Below, piece by piece: positions 46,566 to 57,407 of a stretch of 64,000 bases of DNA; the first letter of the stretch is position 1, and every line of letters begins with the position of its first letter. The notes under the pieces are model-generated. The model worked only from the letters and a program-made list of their open reading frames with translations, was not told the DNA's origin and searched no databases. Source of the DNA: Pseudomonas sp. FP2335 (lineage in GTDB: Bacteria > Pseudomonadota > Gammaproteobacteria > Pseudomonadales > Pseudomonadaceae). Where the stretch lies: positions 4,547,501 to 4,611,500 of the forward strand of contig NZ_CP117437.1 of the NCBI RefSeq assembly GCF_030687535.1, given 5' to 3'. The position numbers and the translations under genes were made by a program.

Positions 46566-47287
46566 AGCGGCATATCGGCAGCGGCTTCGGGGACGAACAG
46601 ATAGCCTTTGCTGCGGATGGTCTTGATCAGGCGCGGGTGGATCGGGTCATCGCCTATTTTCGGGCGGATGCGCGAGATACGCACATCTATGGAGCGGTCC
46701 TGGCCGTCGTAGCCGATGCCGCGCAGGGCGATAAAGATTTCTTCGCGAGACAGAATGCGCCCGGCATTCGCCACCAATAGCCATAACAGGTCGAATTCGG
46801 CGCTGGTCAGCTCGATGCCGCCGTCATGCAGCCAGGCTTCGCGCAGGGCGTTGTCCACCACCAACGGGCCGAATTGCAGGCGGCGCTGGTTTTCGACGAT
46901 GGCCGCTTCGGCCGGTTCGCTGCGCCGCAGCAGGGCCTGGATGCGCGCCAACAAGAGGCGTGGACGCACGGGTTTGCACACGTAGTCGTCGGCGCCCATG
47001 TCCAGGCCGAGCACCTGGTCCATGTCGTCGGTACGCGCGGTGAGCATCAGGATCACGCCGTCGTAGCGCTCACGCACCTTACGGCAGATGCTCAGGCCGT
47101 CTTCGCCGGGGAGCATGAGGTCGAGGATCACCAGGTCAGGTTGTTCGGCAACGATACGCGCCGCGGCCAGGGCACCGTCGCTTTCCACCGATACGCGCAG
47201 GCCGTTGCTTTCCAGGTAATCACGGGTCAACTCGGCCAATCGCTCGTCGTCCTCGACGATCAGTATCTGCCAGGCTTCTTGCTCCAC
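46562..47287 (-). CDS. RstA-like response regulator
   Basis: A 241-residue OmpR-family regulator. The receiver has the acidic pair in IVEDDERL, the phosphorylated Asp in VILDLMLPGEDG and the Lys in YVCKPVRP. The C-terminal winged helix ends in RSKGYLFVPEA. It is the first gene of a two-gene operon with the RstB-like kinase; the intergenic region upstream is shared with nrdA. Regulon unknown. Confidence 0.92.
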   Translation of the reverse strand: MEQEAWQILIVEDDERLAELTRDYLESNGLRVSVESDGALAAARIVAEQPDLVILDLMLPGEDGLSICRKVRERYDGVILMLTARTDDMDQVLGLDMGADDYVCKPVRPRLLLARIQALLRRSEPAEAAIVENQRRLQFGPLVVDNALREAWLHDGGIELTSAEFDLLWLLVANAGRILSREEIFIALRGIGYDGQDRSIDVRISRIRPKIGDDPIHPRLIKTIRSKGYLFVPEAAADMPL

Positions 47288-47338
47288 GGGCGGTCCTCGT
47301 TGTTATTAGACATTCTTCTTACCCAGGGATATCTGCAT

Positions 47339-47425
47339 GTGGGAGCGGGCTTGCCCGCGAAAGCGCAGTGTCAGTCACCGAATCTGTTGCTGATACATCG
47401 CCTTCGCGGGCAAGCCCGCTCCCAC
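47339..47425. repeat. REPIN: two inverted REP elements
   Basis: GTGGGAGCGGGCTTGC halves of the CCCGCGAA subtype, inverted. It lies 51 bp upstream of the response-regulator start, in a promoter-side gap rather than between gene ends. Confidence 0.95.
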
Positions 47426-47669
47426 AGTTTGATTTCCATCGGTCATACCCTGTTTGTCATGTTTCAGAGGCATAACAAAAGCCGATTGTAGCCATGCTCA
47501 CGGCCTGTAGCACAAGGCGGGAAATCCATTCGGTGATCGCGATATTTTGTGATAGGGTTCGCGCCCTTCGAAAACGGCCCAGCTGTTTTAGGTCGGAAAT
47601 ATTTCATGACAAACGGTGCAACGCAGCAGTAATGCGGCCTACACACACATTCAGCCTTTCATACACATT

Positions 47670-47690
47670 TTACCCACAGCGTTATCCACA
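47670..47690 (+). promoter_or_regulatory. DnaA boxes upstream of nrdA
   Basis: TTATCCACA (47682-47690) is a perfect DnaA box, and TTACCCACA (47670-47678) differs at one position. They sit in tandem 12 bp apart and upstream of the NrdR-like sites. DnaA is known to control nrdAB in E. coli. Confidence 0.7.
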
Positions 47691-47717
47691 GGTTACTGCG
47701 TTGCCAACCCTTCCGAA

Positions 47718-47765
47718 ACGCATTATCTTGTACCTCGGCGACACAGCAGACCCTATATGTAGGGT
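47718..47765 (+). promoter_or_regulatory. Pair of NrdR-like boxes upstream of nrdA
   Basis: ACCCTATATGTAGGGT (47750-47765) is a near-perfect palindrome fitting the NrdR consensus at 13 of 16 positions. A weaker partner, ACGCATTATCTTGTAC (47718-47733), lies exactly 32 bp upstream, the standard spacing of paired NrdR boxes. The remaining intergenic sequence from 47430 to 47660 shows nothing else convincing. Confidence 0.7.
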
Positions 47766-47971
47766 TTTTGCGCAAAGCGCCCAACCACACAAGTGGTTCG
47801 ATATTCAAGGGTTTTATTGCTAGCGCAGTAGGGAACCAACCGATTTTTCAGTAGACCAAACCGCTCACGCGGATGGCAGCTGTTTCCCATCCCCGATATG
47901 GAAAACGGTACGGGTGTTGCAGGAAAAGCCTGGCACTCGCAATCAAATATAGAACGCGGAGACAACCCCCC

Positions 47972-50866
<2,895 letters not shown>

Positions 50867-50903
50867 GCTGAGGCGATCCCGGGCGGAATGCCCGTGATTG
50901 ATA

Positions 50904-50945
50904 AACCCGATAAACCCCGACTGCATAGGGTTTATCGGGTTTTTT
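50904..50945 (+). terminator. Terminator of nrdA
   Basis: AACCCGATAAACCC and GGGTTTATCGGGTT make a perfect 14-bp stem with a 10-nt loop and a T run. It begins 38 bp after the nrdA stop. Confidence 0.95.
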
Positions 50946-50959
50946 GTTAAGCGCTGCAG

Positions 50960-52057
50960 TCAGATCAATGCGTACGCGATTCCTTGCTGAGGTCTGCCTC
51001 CTTTTTGCCCCCACAACTCGATGTTCCCCCCAATAACAGCCATTGAGTGCAGGTTGTAGGCCACCACCCCTAGTTGACCATTCGCGAGCTCATTGCTCGA
51101 TGTTCGACGGTAACGGCCTTTCAAACCAAGGCGGTCTAGCGCCTCATGGGGCATTTCACCGTTGTTCAGGCTTTCCATCGCATGTCGAAAGCTGCGCTTG
51201 GCATCGTTGGGATTGTCATCCAGACCATTACCCTCAATCTGCGCGCGCTTGGCACTTGCCGCATACAGAAAGTTGGCGTTGGTCAGCATTTCTGGATCAT
51301 CCCCCTCAAAGCCCGCATATGCTGCCGCCTCCCGCAATTCACTTTTGGACAACTTAAGGTTGAAGCCATCCTTCATCGTGACGTTATAGCCGTCGCCCGT
51401 ATCAATGACCTTGTCGAAGATGTCCTGAGGGTTCTTGCCGTACTTCATCATCGCCGCCTTGATAGCTGAAACAGTCACACAGCTTCCATTGCCCCCCTGC
51501 CTGAAACCACTCCAGATGTTACCAGCCCCGAACTCTGTACTGGGTTTCTCCCCCGGTGTACCGGTGTTGGTCTTGTAGTCGTAGAAGCCAGCCCCCTTGC
51601 TGGGCTTTACATTGGACATCGGCTTCGAGCCACCAAAGTCATCTCGGTTGACACCACCGCCACCGCCACCTCCACCGCCACCGCCACCCCCACCGTTATC
51701 AATCGGTGGAGGTGGTGATCCGTCGTCTGGAAACAGGTCCGGGAACAACGCCTTCAAGAAAGCGAGCCAAGCCTCAGAAGCATTCTTCTTCAGTTGTTCG
51801 ATGATCTCTTTGAACTTTTCCTCGCCGAGCTTCTTTCGCAGCTCATTGAGTTTGTCGCGCAAGTCCTGCTCGAGCTGAGTCTTGGACGTCTTCTGGGCGT
51901 CCTCCAACTCCTTGAGCAGGTTCGAAACGGTGTCTTTATCGGTATCGACCTTCTGCGTATCGTCGGTCTTGTCCTGGCTTTTTTTAAAACCGCCCGCATT
52001 GTTATGGCCGCTTAATCCCCCCCATGACACCTGGGCCGGCACGTTGACTCCAAACAT
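50960..52057 (-). CDS. Uncharacterised protein with coiled coil, poly-Gly linker and putative Cys-His hydrolase domain
   Basis: A 365-residue protein not recognised with confidence. There is no signal peptide. Residues 42-92 are charged and heptad-like, a coiled coil. An amphipathic stretch (AWLAFLKALFPDLFP) follows, then PPPP and 14 consecutive Gly (122-135). Residues about 155-365 form a compact domain with one cysteine only, Cys193 in GGNGSCVTVSAIKAAM at the start of a helix, and His337 in YNLHSMAVIGGN ahead of a strand, the order found in papain-like and C39-like peptidases. AT content and codon use are above the neighbours, suggesting transfer. GGGGAGAGG precedes the ATG. It stands alone between terminators. 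A secreted effector or toxin is possible but unproven. Confidence 0.8.
   Translation of the reverse strand: MFGVNVPAQVSWGGLSGHNNAGGFKKSQDKTDDTQKVDTDKDTVSNLLKELEDAQKTSKTQLEQDLRDKLNELRKKLGEEKFKEIIEQLKKNASEAWLAFLKALFPDLFPDDGSPPPPIDNGGGGGGGGGGGGGGVNRDDFGGSKPMSNVKPSKGAGFYDYKTNTGTPGEKPSTEFGAGNIWSGFRQGGNGSCVTVSAIKAAMMKYGKNPQDIFDKVIDTGDGYNVTMKDGFNLKLSKSELREAAAYAGFEGDDPEMLTNANFLYAASAKRAQIEGNGLDDNPNDAKRSFRHAMESLNNGEMPHEALDRLGLKGRYRRTSSNELANGQLGVVAYNLHSMAVIGGNIELWGQKGGRPQQGIAYALI
51653..51694. repeat. Triplet microsatellite encoding poly-Gly
   Basis: Fourteen consecutive glycine codons, mostly alternating GGT and GGC on the minus strand, inside the gene at 50960-52057. Such runs can change length by slippage without frameshift. 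Confidence 0.9.
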
Positions 52058-52195
52058 ATACCCCTCTCCCCCAGATGAATCCTTGTTGGCTTCATAGGTG
52101 GTAAAAAGGGCGTAATCCGTTCCAGCTTAAACCGCGTCAAAAATCGGATCTTCTGACGGGGAAAAGCCAGTGCAATGCAAGAAATACCTGCAAAA

Positions 52196-52220
52196 AAAAA
52201 CCCCTCATCGAGGGGTTTTT
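52196..52220. terminator. Bidirectional terminator after flgE
   Basis: AAAAACCCCTC and GAGGGGTTTTT form an 11-bp stem with a 3-nt loop; the A run at 52192-52200 gives a T tail on the minus strand. It ends the flgBCDE transcript. The 138 bp from 52058 to 52195 upstream of the poly-Gly gene show no clear promoter. Confidence 0.92.
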
Positions 52221-52242
52221 CTTCACCATTTACAGGTCAGCA

Positions 52243-53562
52243 TCACGTCATCTGAATGATGGTCTGCATGATGGTGCTCTGGGTGGAGATCGTCTTGGCG
52301 TTCGCCTGATAGTTGCTCTGGGCCTTGATCAGGTCCACCAGCTCATTGGTCAGGTTGACGTTGGAGTTCTCCAGGGAGTTGGCCACGATCGAACCCAGGG
52401 TGCCGGTTTGCGGGGCGTCGTAACCCGGCTGGCCAGATGCGAAGGTCTCTCTCCAGGTGGTGCCGCCCGATGGCTGCAGGCCCTGTTCGTTGTTGAAGCT
52501 GGCCAGGGAGATCTGGCCGATGGCCTTGCTCTGCTGGTTGCTGAACGTGGCGAACAGTACGCCGCTGCCGTCGATTTTCAAGCCAGTGATCTGGCCGGTG
52601 GCGTAGCCGTCGGTGACCGGCGGGTTACGGTAGCTGGCGGAGTTGTACTGGGTAATGTTGCCCATGTTGACGGCGATCCCGTCAGGGTTGGCTTTAGCAC
52701 CGTTTTTCTGCCACAAGCCGTTGACCATGCCGCCTGGAACCCAGTCGTCAACGGTCATTGTGGTGCCAGCGACATTCGGCGCAACAATAGTCTTGAGTTT
52801 GCCGGCTTCGTCAAAGGTCAGCGTCGACGCGACAGGCGCCGTCACGCCGAATGGGTCGGAACCGCTGATGGCAGTACCGTCAGGGTTGCGGCCGTCGATC
52901 AAGGTGTAGGACTTCCAGACGTTGGAGCCCGTCTTGACCATGTACTGCACCATCGAGTGGGCGTTGCCCTGGGTATCGTAAAGCGTGGTGGAGTACTGGG
53001 TGTTGAAGCTGTCGGTCTTGGTAGGATCAAACGGGTGTGCCGTCTGGTCGATCGGCAGGTCCGACGAATTCAGGTTACTGGTGGAATCCACCTTGGTGGA
53101 CGCCTTTGGCGGCAGGCTCGACAGGTTCAGTTGCAGGTCGACCAGGCCACCCTTGACGATCTTGCCATTGTCATCCGCCGCATAGCCTTGCAGGCGCGAG
53201 GTGCCAGTGTTGTTGGTGATGTAACCATCTTTGTCGGCACGGAAGGCGCCGCTACGGGTGTATTCCAGCGAGCCGTCGCTGCCCTTCTGTACGAAGAAGC
53301 CGCCGCCCTGGATCGCCATGTCCAGCACGCCGCCGCTGTTGTTGACGTCACCCTGGGTGAACTGCTGGGACACCGCCGCCAGGTTCACCCCGTTGCCGAT
53401 GCTGTTCTGGCCGGTACCCAGTTTGGACGCGGCGTAGATGTCCGCGAATTCCGCACGGGACGATTTGAAGCCAGTGGTCGCGACGTTGGCGATGTTGTTG
53501 CCGGTCACGTCCAGTTGTTTGTTGGCCGCATAGAGGCCGCTAAGGCCGATGTTAAAAGACAT
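52243..53562 (-). CDS. flgE: Flagellar hook protein FlgE
   Basis: A 439-residue axial protein. The N-terminal MSFNIGLSGLYAANKQLDVTGNNIANVATTGF and the C-terminal heptad region (LENSNVNLTNELVDLIKAQ), described here by parts, are the paired coiled-coil ends of hook proteins. The middle is the variable surface domain. Its 439 residues are close to the family norm for pseudomonads. It is the last gene of this operon; the usual flgFGHIJKL do not follow. Confidence 0.96.
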   Translation of the reverse strand: MSFNIGLSGLYAANKQLDVTGNNIANVATTGFKSSRAEFADIYAASKLGTGQNSIGNGVNLAAVSQQFTQGDVNNSGGVLDMAIQGGGFFVQKGSDGSLEYTRSGAFRADKDGYITNNTGTSRLQGYAADDNGKIVKGGLVDLQLNLSSLPPKASTKVDSTSNLNSSDLPIDQTAHPFDPTKTDSFNTQYSTTLYDTQGNAHSMVQYMVKTGSNVWKSYTLIDGRNPDGTAISGSDPFGVTAPVASTLTFDEAGKLKTIVAPNVAGTTMTVDDWVPGGMVNGLWQKNGAKANPDGIAVNMGNITQYNSASYRNPPVTDGYATGQITGLKIDGSGVLFATFSNQQSKAIGQISLASFNNEQGLQPSGGTTWRETFASGQPGYDAPQTGTLGSIVANSLENSNVNLTNELVDLIKAQSNYQANAKTISTQSTIMQTIIQMT

Positions 53563-53595
53563 GCTTCTCTCCCTTTCTGCCGTATTTAGCCGGCT

Positions 53596-54318
53596 CTATG
53601 TACCGATAGTCTGAATTTGCGACAGCTTGACGCTGCCCATGCCGCCCGCCAGGTTCAGCAGCATTTCGCCGCCGGTCTTGCTCAGGGTCACGCTGGTGAC
53701 CGTGGCTGGCAGCGAAGTGCTCAAGGCAACGGCGTCGCCCTTGTCGTTCTTGGTGGTGGCCGCGAAGGTGTAGGTGCCCGCTGGAGCAACCTCGCCCTTT
53801 TCGTTCTTGCCATCCCAGATAAAGTCGGAAGTGCCGGCACTCTGGGCGCCCATGTCGATGGTGCGTACCACGTTGCCGTCTTTGTCGGTGATCTTGATGG
53901 AGACGTTGCCCACCGCAGAAGTCACCGCGACCGAACCGGTCATGCTCTTGCTCGTATCCACCAGGGCCTTGTCGGTCTGGGTGATGATCGAACGCCCCAC
54001 CAGCGACGAAGCCTGCAGCGCTTGCGACGAGCTGAAGTTGCTGGAGATCGCATTCACCGAGTCGTTCAGCGTGTTGATGCCTTCCAGGCTGCTGAACTGC
54101 GCCAGCTGGGCCACGAACGCGCCGTTGTCCTGAGGCGACAGCGGGTTCTGGTTCTTCAGCTGAGTCACCAGCAATTGCAGGAATGCATCCTTGCCCAGGG
54201 ACTGGTTGCCCGTGGCAGCGGTGGCAGCGCTCGCAACATTGTTGGTGGCAGTGTTGACCTTCGTGTTGAAAAGGTTCTGCACCGCTGTATTGGTTGATGT
54301 TGTATCAACGATAGCCAT
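53596..54318 (-). CDS. flgD: Flagellar hook-capping protein FlgD
   Basis: A 240-residue scaffold for hook assembly. The conserved N-terminal LGKDAFLQLLVTQLKNQNPL and QFSSLEGINTLN segments precede the FLN/tudor-like C-terminal region (FIWDGKNEKGEVAPAGTY). It lies between flgC and flgE with short gaps. Confidence 0.95.
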   Translation of the reverse strand: MAIVDTTSTNTAVQNLFNTKVNTATNNVASAATAATGNQSLGKDAFLQLLVTQLKNQNPLSPQDNGAFVAQLAQFSSLEGINTLNDSVNAISSNFSSSQALQASSLVGRSIITQTDKALVDTSKSMTGSVAVTSAVGNVSIKITDKDGNVVRTIDMGAQSAGTSDFIWDGKNEKGEVAPAGTYTFAATTKNDKGDAVALSTSLPATVTSVTLSKTGGEMLLNLAGGMGSVKLSQIQTIGT

Positions 54319-54334
54319 TATTCGGCGCCCCTTA

Positions 54335-54778
54335 TCACTGACCCAGGGTCAGGACCTTTTGCATCATGGTTTTGGCGGTGTTCATCATTTCCGCGTTGGT
54401 CTGGAACGAGCGACTGGCGGAAATCATGTCAGCCATTTCCTCGACCACGTTGACGTTGGGGTAGTACACGTAACCCTTTTCGTTCGCGGCAGGGTGGTTG
54501 GGTTCGTAGCGGGCTTCGAGGTTGCTCTGGTCTTCGACCACGCCCAACACCTGCACGCCGGAACCTGCGGCACCCTGCTCCTGGAACAGCGAGTCGCTGC
54601 CGCCGTTCTGACCGGCCTGGAACATGGTGGCGAACACTGGGTGGCGGGCGCGGTAGGTCTGGTCAATGCTCGACGACACGGTTTCGGCGTTGGCGATGTT
54701 ACTGGCGACGGTGTTCAGACGCGTGGTCTGGGCGCTCATGCCACTACCGGCAATATTGAAAACACTGGACAGGGACAT
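54335..54778 (-). CDS. flgC: Flagellar basal-body rod protein FlgC
   Basis: A 147-residue proximal rod protein. The N-terminal FNIAGSGMSAQTTRLNTVAS-NIANAET pattern and C-terminal VVEEMADMISASRSFQTNAE are diagnostic. It starts 3 bp after the flgB stop. Confidence 0.96.
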   Translation of the reverse strand: MSLSSVFNIAGSGMSAQTTRLNTVASNIANAETVSSSIDQTYRARHPVFATMFQAGQNGGSDSLFQEQGAAGSGVQVLGVVEDQSNLEARYEPNHPAANEKGYVYYPNVNVVEEMADMISASRSFQTNAEMMNTAKTMMQKVLTLGQ

Positions 54779-54781
54779 GGC

Positions 54782-55189
54782 TTACTCTCCACGCAGGGCT
54801 GACATCAGCCCTTTGAATTTGCTGTTGAGCAGGGTGAAGCTGGCCTGGAAGTTCACCGAGTTCTCGGCGTAGGCCGATTGCTCCAGCTGGGCGTCGACGG
54901 TGTTCTGGTCGATCGACGGCTGCATCGGCGTGCGATACAGCAGCGACTCGTCCCCACTGCTCAGGCCTTGCGCTTCGATATGACGGTTGTTGGTCATGTT
55001 CAAGGCGAAGGTGCCGTTCTTGTTCTTGTCCTGCTGTGCGGCGAGCACGGCGGAGAAGTCCAGGTCCCGAGCCTTGTAGTTCGGGGTATCGGCGTTGGCA
55101 ATGTTGTTGGCCAGGACTTCGGCACGCTGGGCGCGGAAGCCTAGGGCTTGTTCGTGGATACCGAGCGCTTTATCGAAGCTGATGCTCAT
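54782..55189 (-). CDS. flgB: Flagellar basal-body rod protein FlgB
   Basis: A 135-residue proximal rod protein with the VLANNIANADTPNYKARD motif near the N-terminus and the family C-terminal NFQASFTLLNSKFKGLM. ATG 55189 is chosen over an upstream in-frame start because AAGG lies before it and the chain then matches FlgB length. A sigma-54 promoter sits 46 bp upstream. Confidence 0.95.
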   Translation of the reverse strand: MSISFDKALGIHEQALGFRAQRAEVLANNIANADTPNYKARDLDFSAVLAAQQDKNKNGTFALNMTNNRHIEAQGLSSGDESLLYRTPMQPSIDQNTVDAQLEQSAYAENSVNFQASFTLLNSKFKGLMSALRGE

Positions 55190-55234
55190 GGCGGAAACCT
55201 TTAGGCTGACCTGCTTTTCGTTAGCAGGGTTATA

Positions 55235-55249
55235 GCAAGGTGTGTGCCA
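55235..55249 (-). promoter_or_regulatory. Sigma-54 promoter of flgBCDE
   Basis: TGGCAC-N5-TTGC on the minus strand is a perfect -24/-12 element. Start would be near 55223, giving a 34-nt leader. Class III flagellar genes of this type need FleR in P. aeruginosa. Confidence 0.88.
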
Positions 55250-55294
55250 ATTCTTCGAAGGCCCGTGTTTCAGGGCTTTGCGGGGAAGTTGCCG

Positions 55295-55364
55295 GGCGGC
55301 AATGCCAGAAAAGCGGCAATGGGTTTCCGCGTGGTGCCAGTAAAGCGGCAATGGGGTTTGCCGC
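55295..55364. repeat. Degenerate tandem repeats upstream of flgB
   Basis: GCCAG-A/T-AAAGCGGCAATGG occurs at 55304 and again at 55336, and a partial GGCGGCAATG at 55295. The copies are about 32 bp apart in the region where a sigma-54 activator for flgB would bind. Confidence 0.6.
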
Positions 55365-55392
55365 TATTGAGAGGATTGCCGCAAAAACAACT

Positions 55393-55510
55393 GTGGGAGC
55401 TGGTTTGTGTGGGAGCTGGCTTGCCTGCGATGCAGACACCTCGGTACTTCAGTGATACAGAGGTGATGCTATCGCAGGCAAGCCAGCTCCCACACAAGCC
55501 TGGCTCCCAC
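55393..55510. repeat. Nested REP cluster of the GTGGGAGCTGGC subtype
   Basis: Two tandem left starts (GTGGGAGCTGGTTTGT then GTGGGAGCTGGCTTGC), a centre, and two tandem right ends form a doubled REPIN. This subtype (GCTGGC, CCTGCGAT) differs from the GCGGGC elements elsewhere in the window. Confidence 0.92.
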
Positions 55511-55521
55511 GTTTTTGATGC

Positions 55522-56349
55522 TTACTTGGCCTGGTAGATGATCCCAGGGCTGCACTGCACCATCTGGTAGTGATCCGGCAGACCGTTCAACGCCTCGGAA
55601 GCACCAAGGAACAAATAGCCGCCACGCTTGAGCGTGCCATGGATGCGCAACAGGATGTCTTTCTTCACTTCGGCCGAGAAGTAGATCAGCACGTTGCGGC
55701 AGAACACCATGTCGAACTTGCCCAGGCTGGCGTAGCTGTCGAGCAGGTTGAACGAGCGAAACTCCACCCGGTTCTTGATCGGCGCCTTGACCGCCCAACG
55801 TCCTGCCCCTTTCGGCTCGAAGTAACGTTGCAGGCGCTCCTGGGACAAGCCACGGCCCAGCGCCAGGCTGTCGTATTCGCCGGTCTTGCAGTTGGTGAGC
55901 ATGGTGCCGGACAAGTCGGTGGCGACGATCTGCGCACCGGCCTTGAGCTGGCCCATGTTGGTCCGCTCGAACTCATCGATGGACATCGAGATCGAATACG
56001 GTTCCTGCCCCGAGGAGCAGGCCGCCGACCAGATGCGCAAGCGCTGGCCCGGGCTGGCCTTGATGGCCTCCGGAAGCACTTTGCTCTTGAGCACTTCAAA
56101 CGGGTAGGTATCACGAAACCACAGGGTTTCGTTGGTGGTCATGGCATCGACCACCATTTCCTTGAGCCCGCTGCGCGGCTGGCCCTGGATACGCTGCACC
56201 AACTCACCCAGGGATTTGATGCCCTGCTGTTCCATCAGTTTGTTGAGACGGCTGGATACCAGGTACTGCTTGTTTTCACCGAGCAATATGCCACAGGCTT
56301 TTTCCAGGAAGACCCGGAACTGTTCGAAATCCAAATTACCCGTAGACAA
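55522..56349 (-). CDS. cheR: Chemotaxis protein methyltransferase CheR
   Basis: A 275-residue SAM-dependent enzyme that methylates glutamates of chemoreceptors. It has the N-terminal helical CheR domain and a C-terminal methyltransferase with the SAM motif IWSAACSSGQEPYSI and the FCRNVLIYFS segment. The order cheV-cheR beside flgA matches P. aeruginosa PA3349-PA3348. Confidence 0.95.
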   Translation of the reverse strand: MSTGNLDFEQFRVFLEKACGILLGENKQYLVSSRLNKLMEQQGIKSLGELVQRIQGQPRSGLKEMVVDAMTTNETLWFRDTYPFEVLKSKVLPEAIKASPGQRLRIWSAACSSGQEPYSISMSIDEFERTNMGQLKAGAQIVATDLSGTMLTNCKTGEYDSLALGRGLSQERLQRYFEPKGAGRWAVKAPIKNRVEFRSFNLLDSYASLGKFDMVFCRNVLIYFSAEVKKDILLRIHGTLKRGGYLFLGASEALNGLPDHYQMVQCSPGIIYQAK

Positions 56350-56393
56350 TGATACCGCCTCTTAAATCGTGTGACCGCCAGGGGCAAATGCCC

Positions 56394-57326
56394 CTAGCCG
56401 TGATCTGCTGCCTTGATCCGGTCGACTACCCGGTTTGCCAGGTCATCAGGGCGGAATTTGGCCAGGAAGTCATCGGCACCGACTTTCTTGACCATCGCCT
56501 GATTGAATACGCCTGACAATGAAGTATGCAGGATGATATGCAATTTTTGCATGCGTGGATCGTTGCGGATCTCGGCCGTGAGGGTGTATCCGTCCATTTC
56601 CGGCATCTCGATGTCGGAAATCATCATCAAGAACTCTTCTTCCGGCTTCTTGCCGTCATCCACCAGCTTGCGCAGGTAATCCAGGGCCTGGCGGCCGTCA
56701 TTGAGCGCCACCACCTCAACACCGATGGTTTCCAGACAACGGGTCACCTGTTTGCGCGCCACCGACGAGTCGTCCACCGTCAGCACACGCAGCGAAATTG
56801 CCTTGTGTGCGGTTTCAGCGTCGACCACACCCACCGAAATCGATTCCGAGGTCGGCGCCACTTCGGCGAGGATCTTCTCCACGTCGATGATTTCCACCAA
56901 CTGGTTATCGACCCGCGTCACCGCCGTTAGGTAGTGATCGCGGCCGGTGCCCTTGGGTGGTGGATGGATCTCTTCCCAGTTCATGTTGACGATGCGCTCC
57001 ACCGAGCGCACCAGGAACCCCTGGGTCTTGGTGTTGTACTCGGTAATGATCACGAACGGGCTTTCGCGGTCCTGCAAACCGGACGAACCAGTGGCGAGGG
57101 CCAGGTCAAGAATCGGGATGGTCGCACCACGGATGTTGGCGACGCCACACACCACCGGGCTGGACTTGGGCATGATCGTCAGCTTGGGACATTGCAGCAC
57201 CTCCCGCACCTTGAATACGTTGATGCCATATAGCTGTTTGCCATCCAGGCGAAAAAGCAACAACTCCAGGCGATTCTGCCCTACCAGCTGTGTGCGCTGG
57301 TTTACTGAATCCATTACTCCTGCCAT
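56394..57326 (-). CDS. cheV: Chemotaxis coupling protein CheV
   Basis: A 310-residue fusion of a CheW-like coupling domain (residues about 20-160, containing VCGVANIRGATIPILDL) and a receiver domain (about 178-305) with the phosphorylated Asp in MMISDIEMPEMDGY and the Lys in DDFLAKF. It links receptors to CheA and adjusts coupling by phosphorylation. It precedes cheR by 44 bp and is divergent from flgA. Confidence 0.95.
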   Translation of the reverse strand: MAGVMDSVNQRTQLVGQNRLELLLFRLDGKQLYGINVFKVREVLQCPKLTIMPKSSPVVCGVANIRGATIPILDLALATGSSGLQDRESPFVIITEYNTKTQGFLVRSVERIVNMNWEEIHPPPKGTGRDHYLTAVTRVDNQLVEIIDVEKILAEVAPTSESISVGVVDAETAHKAISLRVLTVDDSSVARKQVTRCLETIGVEVVALNDGRQALDYLRKLVDDGKKPEEEFLMMISDIEMPEMDGYTLTAEIRNDPRMQKLHIILHTSLSGVFNQAMVKKVGADDFLAKFRPDDLANRVVDRIKAADHG

Positions 57327-57381
57327 GCCCAGACTCCTACGCTAAAACCTTTGAGGGTGCGACGCGCACCCAACTCTAAAC

Positions 57382-57395
57382 GGCACGAGCTTTGC
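57382..57395 (+). promoter_or_regulatory. Sigma-54 promoter of flgA
   Basis: GGCAC-N5-TTTGC has GG and GC ten bases apart, matching the -24/-12 geometry; the first base of the -24 box is C not T. Start would be near 57407, essentially at the flgA ATG. Confidence 0.7.
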
Positions 57396-57407
57396 TAATT
57401 ATTGGCT

